Shown here in pieces: positions 56,798-64,000 of a stretch of DNA of 64,000 nt. Source of the stretch: Bacteroides bouchesdurhonensis. GTDB lineage: Bacteria; Bacteroidota; Bacteroidia; Bacteroidales; Bacteroidaceae. The notes below the pieces were generated by a model. It had not been told where the DNA came from. It saw only the letters and a program-made list of their open reading frames with translations, and ran no database searches. Within the stretch, counting starts at the first letter, position 1; every line of letters starts with the position of its first letter. The DNA lies in contig NZ_LT707006.1 of NCBI RefSeq assembly GCF_900155865.1, positions 1,505,584 through 1,569,583 of the forward strand, given 5' to 3'. The position numbers and the translations under genes were made by a program.

Positions 56798-57887
56798 AGT
56801 TAATAATATGTTGGTTAAATTTATCTTGTTGATTTTGTAATATCTCAATTTCAATAGGCAAGGCATAAATGAACGGTTTCAGTTCTTCGTTCACTGCCGG
56901 ATGATGGAGTAGCCGGGTTGCATCCTTTTCTGTGGTAATGATAATCCGTTGCTCACCTTTCAGCTTGTTAAATCGTTCCTTGACAAGCTGTATATCCCGG
57001 TGACTGAAATCATGATGATCGCCAAATGAGAGGAGATCAATATTCTGCGTATACTCTTTTAATCTTTCGAGCATTGGAGTAGGAGAAGCAATGCCCGTTA
57101 CCAGTAATATGTTTGCATCAGTCAATGAAGACAAAGGCACTTCTTTGTTTCTTGAATCTCCCGTTATTGAATCTGAATCATTCTGAGAGAATACAGGTCG
57201 TAAATTTCCATAACGGAACGATGAAAAGAATAATTGCTGATATGGATACAGGTTTAACCGTTTGGTAATGATGTTGTAGTCAATAGGTTTAATATCCTGC
57301 GGACATTTAGTGACAATAACAATCTGAGCCCGGTTTTTTCCATTGATTGATTCCCGTAGCCGTCCTGCGGGAAGCAGTATATCGTCACAGAAAAGACGAT
57401 GATAGTCTGTCAGCAGAATACTTAATCCGGGCTTAACATAACGATGTTGGAAAGCGTCGTCAAGCAGAATAACATCTACTGCCGGTTCTTTCAAACGAAG
57501 TAACTTTTCAATACCATGACAACGATTCTCATCAACAGCTAGTGTGACAGATGGGAATTTGGTATGCATCTGATAAGGTTCGTCACCAATAGTCTTTACC
57601 GTACTTTGCGGAGTGGCAAGCACATAACCACTCGTACGCCGTTTGTACCCTCTGCTTAGTACAGCTACCTGATATTTATCACGAAGCAACTCTATCAGAT
57701 ACTCGGTATGAGGAGTTTTCCCTGTTCCTCCCACGGCCAAATTGCCAACACAAATAACAGGGATATTAAAACTCTTCGACTGGAATACTCCCCAGTCAAA
57801 AAGCTTATTTCTCATTGCTACCACTGTCCTGTAAATCCACGAAACAGGGTAGAGCCATTTATGTATCTTGACAATGTGCTCGCTCAT
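56760..57887 (-). CDS. lpxK: Tetraacyldisaccharide 4'-kinase
   Basis: This is the lipid A pathway kinase that adds the 4'-phosphate, 375 aa with an N-terminal membrane-associated helix (WLYPVSWIYRTVVAMRNKL). The P-loop is VGNLAVGGTGKTPHTEYL (near 47-64), and further family motifs are SRGYKRRTSGYVLA near 79 and LLDDAFQHRYVKP near 140. In Bacteroides the 4'-phosphate is later removed by LpxF, but the kinase is still required. The gene overlaps the downstream phosphorylase and lies 13 nt after sppA. Confidence 0.95.
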   Translation of the reverse strand: MSEHIVKIHKWLYPVSWIYRTVVAMRNKLFDWGVFQSKSFNIPVICVGNLAVGGTGKTPHTEYLIELLRDKYQVAVLSRGYKRRTSGYVLATPQSTVKTIGDEPYQMHTKFPSVTLAVDENRCHGIEKLLRLKEPAVDVILLDDAFQHRYVKPGLSILLTDYHRLFCDDILLPAGRLRESINGKNRAQIVIVTKCPQDIKPIDYNIITKRLNLYPYQQLFFSSFRYGNLRPVFSQNDSDSITGDSRNKEVPLSSLTDANILLVTGIASPTPMLERLKEYTQNIDLLSFGDHHDFSHRDIQLVKERFNKLKGEQRIIITTEKDATRLLHHPAVNEELKPFIYALPIEIEILQNQQDKFNQHIINYVRENTRNRSLS

Positions 57888-57900
57888 GTTAAAATACGGT

Positions 57901-59679
57901 TTACTTAATGTTCAACTCAAATGGAATACGCGCCTGAAGCATGGACTTTTCTTTCAAATTTTTCAGCCGACCGAATTGTTGATAATATTCCCCTAAATTA
58001 CTTTGCAATATTTGTGATTCCACATAATTCGTAGGCTTTACTCCGAATAGAGAAGACAGGAAGTCCAGTTTAGACGGATAAGAAACAACTGTATAGTTTT
58101 CAATTCCTGCTTTATTAACTGCGATTTCCAATGCATCGTCAATACCTCCGAGAACGTCTACCAATCCTAGTTCTTTAGCTGTTTCACCAGTCCATACACG
58201 ACCTTCGGCAACCTTTTCAATCGCTTCTTTTGTCATGTGGCGACCTTCGGCACAACGGCTGACAAACGTATCATATCCTTGATTTACCATCATCTGCATC
58301 AACGTCTTTTCCTCTTCATTAAAAGGACGCATGATATTTCCGAAGTCAGCAAACTTGTTTGTTTTTACAACATCATAAGTCAGGCCGATCTTCTCAGTCA
58401 ATCCTTTTACATTTGGAACCATACCGAAAATACCGATAGAACCGGTGAGTGTCGTTGGCTCTGCAACAATAGTATCGGCCACACAAGAAATATAATAACC
58501 GCCGGAAGCAGCATAGTCACCCATAGAAACAATAACCGGTTTCTCCTCTTTCAACTCTTTTACAGCATGCCATATTTGTTCGGAGGCAAACGCACTGCCA
58601 CCTGGAGAATTAACCCGTAAAACGACAGCTTTTACATCATTGTCTTCCTTTAGTTTACGTAAATCCCGAATAACTTTCGGACCGACAATACCTTCTTCTG
58701 ATGCTGCCGATCCGGATGTGTCGGTGATTTCTCCGGATGCATAATACACTGCAACGATATCATTGCTTATATCTTTGGGCGTATTCTCCCTAATATTCAT
58801 CATTTCGCTCAAACTTAATGTAGGAAGATTATCGTCTTTATCAATACTTACTAGTTCTTTAAGATAGTTGCGTACATCATTCCGGTAGATCAAAGTATCA
58901 GCAAGTCCGCATTTTACACTTTCTTCGGCAGGATAGAACATAAGCATACGATCGGCATAAGCATTCAGACTATCAACGGGAAGTTGTCGGGAATCAGAAA
59001 CTCCTGTAAGCACTTGTCCCCAGATAGAATTGATGAAAGCGGTTACCTGTTCACGATTGGCAGGGCTCATCTCCGTAGAAATAAACGGTTCAACTGCCGA
59101 CTTATAGGTTCCTACCTTAAATATTTGCATATCTACTCCAATTTTTTGAAGCAAATCTTTATAGAAGAGTGGGGTGGAGGCAATGCCACGCCATTCGATC
59201 ATTCCTTTTGGGTTAAGCATTATTTTGTCTGCTACACTTGATAAGTAATAAAGTCCCTGTGTATAGTTATCACCATAAGCTATGATGAACTTTCCGCTTT
59301 CTTTAAAGTCGAGCAGCGCATTGCGGATCTCTTGCAGAGATGCGTATGAAGTGGCTAAGGAACTGACTTGCAAATAGATTCCTTGGATATTATCATTCTC
59401 CTTTGCTTTTTGGATAGAAGTAAGAATATCATCCAGACCATATATATTGGTATCATTATCAAATAATTGAGATAACAGATCAATCGGATTTTCCTGTATA
59501 CGTTCAACCAGCGTACCGTTTAAATCGAGCATCATCACAGAATTCTGTTTGACTGTAGTTTCAGTATCAGAGGTGAGTACGATACTGAATAACGTCACCA
59601 TACCGATTATAAAGAATACAATGCCCGACAGAATTATGCCGGTCATGGTAGCAAGTGTAAATTTTAAGAAATCTTTCAT
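57901..59679 (-). CDS. sppA: Signal peptide peptidase SppA, 67-kDa type
   Basis: This inner-membrane serine protease of 592 aa degrades leftover signal peptides. An N-terminal TM helix (TGIILSGIVFFIIGMVTLFS) precedes two tandem ClpP-like domains. The catalytic Lys is in KVGTYKSAVEPF (near 196) and the nucleophile Ser lies in NYAASGGYYISCVADTIVAE near 385, after VNSPGGSAFASE. The two-domain 67K form is the E. coli-like architecture. It is first in the minus-strand run sppA, lpxK, PNP, thiL. A -7 box TATCTTTG is at 59726-59719. Confidence 0.94.
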   Translation of the reverse strand: MKDFLKFTLATMTGIILSGIVFFIIGMVTLFSIVLTSDTETTVKQNSVMMLDLNGTLVERIQENPIDLLSQLFDNDTNIYGLDDILTSIQKAKENDNIQGIYLQVSSLATSYASLQEIRNALLDFKESGKFIIAYGDNYTQGLYYLSSVADKIMLNPKGMIEWRGIASTPLFYKDLLQKIGVDMQIFKVGTYKSAVEPFISTEMSPANREQVTAFINSIWGQVLTGVSDSRQLPVDSLNAYADRMLMFYPAEESVKCGLADTLIYRNDVRNYLKELVSIDKDDNLPTLSLSEMMNIRENTPKDISNDIVAVYYASGEITDTSGSAASEEGIVGPKVIRDLRKLKEDNDVKAVVLRVNSPGGSAFASEQIWHAVKELKEEKPVIVSMGDYAASGGYYISCVADTIVAEPTTLTGSIGIFGMVPNVKGLTEKIGLTYDVVKTNKFADFGNIMRPFNEEEKTLMQMMVNQGYDTFVSRCAEGRHMTKEAIEKVAEGRVWTGETAKELGLVDVLGGIDDALEIAVNKAGIENYTVVSYPSKLDFLSSLFGVKPTNYVESQILQSNLGEYYQQFGRLKNLKEKSMLQARIPFELNIK

Positions 59680-59833
59680 TTTACTTATTGTTTTTGAGGC
59701 AACTAGCCTTTAAGCTAACAAAGATAAATAATTGAGTTGATATTTGTCTCATAAGTCACATGAAATTTTGCATTGTCATAGAGAAGAGATATTATTCCTT
59801 TGGATAAAAAGAATCATTCTCGGAATAAAAAAG

Positions 59834-59841
59834 TATATTTG
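59834..59841 (+). promoter_or_regulatory. -7 box for the phosphatase gene
   Basis: TATATTTG, 14 nt before the ATG at 59856, in the 176-nt region shared with the divergent sppA. No good -33 element is seen at 19 nt. Confidence 0.4.
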
Positions 59842-59855
59842 CAAATAAAAATATT

Positions 59856-61124
59856 ATGAAAAGACTCACTTCCGTTATTTTGTTAATTCTGATTGTCTTG
59901 GTGGCGCAAGCACAAACTGCTCGTGAAGAAATTAAAGCCAACCGACAACTTTCTGCAAATAATTATTATGCTTATCCTACGCCTACTGTTAAGCAGAAAG
60001 CAGCCCCTGAAGGATATGAACCCTTCTATATCAGTACTTATGCACGTCATGGTTCACGTTATCTGATCGATCCAAATGATTATCTCTTTCCAAAACAGGT
60101 GCTATTAAAAGCAGACTCTTTGAATAAACTTACTGCAAAAGGAAAAAGTACCCTGAATATTGTGCTGAAAATAGCAGAAATGGCAGATGGAAGATTAGGG
60201 GAGCTAACTGCGTTGGGAGCTCGCCAGCATAGAGGTATTGCAAAACGTATGTTTGCCAACTTCCCCCAGATCTTTGCCGATAGTACGGAGGTAGATGCGC
60301 GTTCTACTGTCGTGATTCGTTGTATCTTGTCCATGACTGCCGAATGCCTTCAGTTACAAGCTATGAATCCGAATCTTCGGATTAAAAATGATGCCAGCTA
60401 TCATGATATGTTTTATATGAATCATAAGGATAAGAATCTGGATAAACTGGTTAAATCCGAAGAGGTCAAGAAAATCATTCATGATTTTGAAGTGAATCAT
60501 GTACATCCGTCCCGTTTGATGAAGGTATTGTTTACCGATGAGGAATATGTAAGAAATAATGTAGATGCAGCACGACTGATGAGACGTTTGTTTGATATAG
60601 CTGCTAATATGCAAAGTCATGACACAGATATGGAGTTATATTCTTTGTTCAACGATGACGAATGCTATGATTTATGGAGCTGTAATAATGTGAATTGGTT
60701 CCTGAATTCCGGCTGTTCTCCTCTGACTCAGTGTCTGATGCCTTATCGGGAAGCAGAATTGTTGCGGAATATTCTGAATACTGCTGATGATGCCTTGAAA
60801 GATGGAAAACGAAGAGCTACCTTACGTTTCGGGCACGAATCTTGTGTACTTCCTTTTGTAGCCTTGCTGGAATTAAATCATTATGGACAATCTTATTCCG
60901 ATATCGAAAAACTATCTGAGCAATGGCGAGCTTACGAAGTATTCCCAATGGCTTGCAATGTGCAATTTGTATTCTTTCATAAGAAAGGTAATGCAGACAT
61001 TCTAGTGAAAGTCTTGTTGAATGAATGTGAAATGAAGTTACCGATGGAAAGTGATTTGGCTCCTTATTATCATTGGAAGGATGTTTCCGCTTATTATCGA
61101 ACCAAATTAGCAAAGTATAATTAA
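59856..61124 (+). CDS. Histidine-type phosphatase (MINPP/phytase-like)
   Basis: This 422-aa exported enzyme (signal VILLILIVLVAQAQ) belongs to the branch-2 histidine acid phosphatases. The catalytic RHG is in STYARHGSRYLID near residue 65, and the distal motif is RFGHESCVLPF near 328 in place of the usual HD/HAE. Bacteroides members act on inositol phosphates; the substrate here is inferred by family. The gene lies 18 nt upstream of the GH92 gene on the same strand, so they are likely co-transcribed. Confidence 0.85.
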   Translation: MKRLTSVILLILIVLVAQAQTAREEIKANRQLSANNYYAYPTPTVKQKAAPEGYEPFYISTYARHGSRYLIDPNDYLFPKQVLLKADSLNKLTAKGKSTLNIVLKIAEMADGRLGELTALGARQHRGIAKRMFANFPQIFADSTEVDARSTVVIRCILSMTAECLQLQAMNPNLRIKNDASYHDMFYMNHKDKNLDKLVKSEEVKKIIHDFEVNHVHPSRLMKVLFTDEEYVRNNVDAARLMRRLFDIAANMQSHDTDMELYSLFNDDECYDLWSCNNVNWFLNSGCSPLTQCLMPYREAELLRNILNTADDALKDGKRRATLRFGHESCVLPFVALLELNHYGQSYSDIEKLSEQWRAYEVFPMACNVQFVFFHKKGNADILVKVLLNECEMKLPMESDLAPYYHWKDVSAYYRTKLAKYN

Positions 61125-61142
61125 TTAAATATGATATTTTTC

Positions 61143-63335
61143 ATGAAAAGAAATCTTTCTCTGATTATTGCTGCTTTGGCAGGTTTATTTTTCTATACCT
61201 CTTGTTCTCCGACCGATGATACGGAAACGAAAGATTATACTCAGTACGTAAATACCTTTATTGGTGCTGCTGATAACGGGCATACTTTCCCTGGGGCGTG
61301 TTATCCTTTCGGAATGATACAAACTAGTCCTGTCACAGGAGCTGTTGGATGGAGATATTGTTCGGAATATACTTATTAGGACTCGTTGATTTGGGGATTT
61401 ACGCAAACTCATTTGAATGGTACGGGGTGTATGGACTTAGGAGATATCCTGGTAATGCCGGTGACAGGTAATCGTGTTCGTCCATGGGACGCTTACCGTA
61501 GCCATTTTTCAAAAGATAAAGAGTCGGCAACTCCCGGATATTATACCGTAGAGCTTTCTGATTCTCAGGTTAAGGCAGAATTGACTGCTTCTGTCCATAC
61601 AGCACTTCATCGTTATACCTATAATAAGGCTGATTCTGCATCTGTGTTGATTGATTTGCAGCATGGACCGGCTTGGAATGAAGATCAATATCATTCGCAA
61701 GTAAAAAAATGTGAAGTAAATTGGGAAGATGCTCAAACATTAACCGGACATGTAAACAATGCTGTATGGGTGAATCAGGATTATTTCTTCGTGATGAAAT
61801 TTAGTCGTCCGGTCGTGGATACACTTTATCTGCCAATGAGGGAAACAGAAAAAGGTAGCCGCATCATTGCTACTTTCGATATGAAACCGGGAGAGGGGTT
61901 ACTGATGAAAGTGGCTCTTTCCACTACCAGTGTGGACGGCGCAAAGAAGAATCTTGAAGCCGAAATTCCCGCTTGGGACTTTGAAGGGGTGAGAACTGCC
62001 GCTCATAACGAATGGAATAATTATTTGAGCCGAATCGAAGTAGACGGAACGGATGATGAGAAAACAAACTTTTATACTTGTTTCTATCATGCTTTGATTC
62101 AACCAAACCAGATTTCGGATGTAGACGGAATGTATCGGAATGCTGCTGATTCTGTGGTGAAGGCTGGTGCAGGTGCTTTTTATTCGACTTTTTCTCTATG
62201 GGATACGTATCGTGCTGCTCATCCTTTCTATACGTTGATTGTTCCTGAACGTGTAGATGGTTTTGTTAATTCATTGATAGAGCAGGGGGAAGTGCAAGGT
62301 TTCTTGCCTATCTGGGCATTGTGGGGCAAAGAAAATTATTGTATGATTGGTAATCATGGAGTTTCTGTTATTGCTGAGGCTTACCGCAAGGGGTTCCGTG
62401 GTTTTGATGCAGAACGGGCTTTCAATATTATAAAGAAGACACAAATGGAATCGCATCCATTAAAGTCAAATTGGGAAAATTATACGAAGTACGGTTATTT
62501 CCCGACAGACCTGACAAAGGCTGAATCGGTATCTTCTACTTTGGAATCTGTATATGATGACTATGCTGCAGCTGATATGGCTCGCCGTATGGGAAAAGAA
62601 GAGGAGGCCGCATACTTTGCGAAACGTGCCGATTATTATAAAAACTTGTTTGATTCGGAAACGAAGTTTATGCGTCCCCGTAAGGCGGACGGTACATGGA
62701 AGTCTCCTTTCAATCCGAGTGATATCGGACATGCCGAAAGTAGTGGTGGTGATTATACGGAAGGAAATGCTTGGCAATATACCTGGCATGTTCAGCACGA
62801 TGTTCCGGGGTTGATTGCTCTCTTTGGTGGAGAAGCACCTTTCCTGAATAAATTGGATTCTGTGTTTACTGTGAAGTTGGAAACTACTCAGGCAGACGTA
62901 ACAGGATTGATCGGACAATATGCGCATGGCAATGAACCTAGCCATCATGTTACGTATTTATATGCATTGGCAGGACGCCCGGAACGTACACAAGAGTTAA
63001 TTCGTGAAATATTTGATACTCAGTATCGTAATCAACCGGACGGACTTTGTGGCAATGATGACTGTGGTCAGATGTCTGCTTGGTATATGTTCAGTGCAAT
63101 GGGTTTTTATCCGGTAGACCCTGTGAGTGGGGAATATGTGTTTGGTGCTCCGCAGTTGCCGAAGATGGTTTTGCATTTAGCGGACGGAAAAAATTTCACC
63201 GTAATCGCAGAGAATTTATCAAAAGAACATAAGTATGTGGAGAGTGTGACATTGAATGGTGAGCCTTATACAAAGAAAACTATTTCTCACGAAGATATAT
63301 TGAAAGGGGGAACGTTGGTGTATAAGATGAAGTAA
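61143..63335 (+). pseudogene. GH92 alpha-mannosidase lipoprotein interrupted by an in-frame TAG
   Basis: The two parts are in the same frame: residues up to WRYCSEYTY, a TAG at 61377-61379, then DSLIWGFTQTHLNGTGC to the stop at 63335. With the amber codon read through, the protein is about 730 aa, full length for GH92. It carries a lipobox (FFYTSC) and the family motifs EGNAWQYTWHVQHD, GNEPSHHVTYLYALAG and DDCGQMSAWYMFSAMGFYP. One substitution (for example from CAG or AAG) explains the break; no other damage is seen. Function if intact: calcium-dependent exo-mannosidase acting on host glycans. An ATG at 61131 is an alternative start. Confidence 0.88.
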
Positions 63336-63357
63336 AAGAAAATTGAGGAACTTGCTG

Positions 63358-63397
63358 AAAGACCGTATGCTTTTGTAAAGAGCTACGGTCTTTTTTT
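63358..63397 (+). terminator. Terminator after the GH92 gene
   Basis: AAAGACCGTA (63358-63367) pairs with TACGGTCTTT (63384-63393), with a T-run to 63397. Confidence 0.88.
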
Positions 63398-63514
63398 GTT
63401 GATGTTTTACCGTCACCGTCACATGAGCGTCAATGGATCATTGATAATGAGCACGTAATCGTGTGACGGGAAAGTTACATCTATACCTTTGGGTAGTTTC
63501 ATGCGGTGATACTC

Positions 63515-63590
63515 ATAGTTTCATATAGTGAAACCTTTCGTTTCACCCCGCTAAACCAATCGTTTCAACCGTATGAAACAGTTTGTTTCC
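63515..63590. repeat. GTTTCA hairpin cluster
   Basis: Repeated GTTTCA and TGAAAC half-sites build several short overlapping palindromes (GTTTCATATAGTGAAAC, CTTTCGTTTCAC, GTTTCAACCGTATGAAAC). The layout is related to the cluster at 42008-42090. It lies in the 63336-64000 end region, which otherwise shows a CCTCAC-GA-GTGAGG palindrome (63689-63702), an alternating CG tract near 63870, and no convincing gene. Confidence 0.5.
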
Positions 63591-64000
63591 AGCCTTATGA
63601 TAGTAAATCCCCATACAAATAAAAAATATCCCAGAGTACTATTACCGGATAAATGGAAGAAGTAAGAGCAGCACGGAGACGCTTTTCCTCACGAGTGAGG
63701 GCAAATCGTTGCTCCCACTCTTCTCCCCCCGTATCTCTCATCGCTGAACCCCCTATAAACAGGGACTTTTATGAACATAGTTAGAGCGTGAGGGCAAATT
63801 GAATACAAATTACGTGTGGTGACATAATCCTGAGTTCCAGTTTCTCTTTCTTCTTTTCCTTCTCTCGCGCTATGCGCGCGCGTAATATAATAATGATCTT
63901 TCCTTTCCCCTTGTTTTCCTTCCAATTGAAAATTATGTTCTACAACATCCCTATCCCTCAGCCACTTACCCGCCGCCATAAAAAAACATGCATAAAAAGT

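Noticed and set aside
63689..63979. 96-aa minus-strand frame near the right edge
   Set aside because: Composition is charged and low-complexity, it runs over a CG-alternating tract and a palindrome, and no family is recognised; probably not a gene.

Overview
The window is chromosomal DNA of a gut Bacteroides species. The evidence is SusC/HTCS polysaccharide genes, BACON and DUF4493 surface lipoproteins, GH28 and GH92 enzymes, and Bacteroides-type promoters (TTTG, about 19 bp, TAnnTTTG) in front of many genes. Species cannot be fixed from the sequence alone.

Layout. 0-3 kb: two DUF4493-type surface proteins, the first running in from outside. 3-8 kb: an M48 lipoprotein protease, then glutamate dehydrogenase and a bifunctional malic enzyme with a coupled 58-aa membrane protein. 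8-20 kb: an efflux island with an EmrAB/TolC-like pump (minus strand), a dead Bcr/CflA transporter remnant, an AraC regulator, and an RND pump operon ending in its own TetR regulator. 20-28 kb: a secreted protein of unknown role, an HU-like protein with an elaborate hairpin leader, a large AAA+ ATPase, O-acetylhomoserine sulfhydrylase and a cell-wall amidase. 28-33 kb: a 217-bp tandem repeat, thioredoxin, NAPRTase, an SDR, a cupin, and three copies of one small-RNA-like element. 33-35 kb: a lipoprotein and an AraC/GyrI regulator. 35-40.6 kb: a locus of exported proteins (triple BACON plus LamG, a transglutaminase-like protein, others) with apparent homopolymer frame breaks. 40.6-44.5 kb: a structured RNA candidate, a TIGR02757 protein, a PAP2 phosphatase, a MerR regulator and uracil-DNA glycosylase. 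44.9-53.8 kb: an eroded pectin-type PUL (GH28, a GH C-terminal scrap, an HTCS, and a truncated susC with no susD). 53.8-54.8 kb: an orphan CRISPR array directly joined to the broken susC on one side and to a broken tyrosine recombinase on the other, next to tRNA-Phe. 54.9-59.7 kb: a housekeeping run sppA-lpxK-PNP-thiL. 59.8-63.3 kb: a histidine-type phosphatase and a GH92 mannosidase interrupted by an amber codon.

The most striking point is the CRISPR junction at 53779-54179. It has six 29-nt repeats plus a partial seventh, no leader and no cas genes in the window, and both flanking genes are cut at the array edges. This could be a genuine rearrangement at a tRNA-Phe island or a chimeric join; read data would settle which. 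The second point of interest is the three-copy RNA element (29.3, 32.0 and 32.3 kb), with conserved promoter and body and terminator stems whose sequences vary while pairing is kept.
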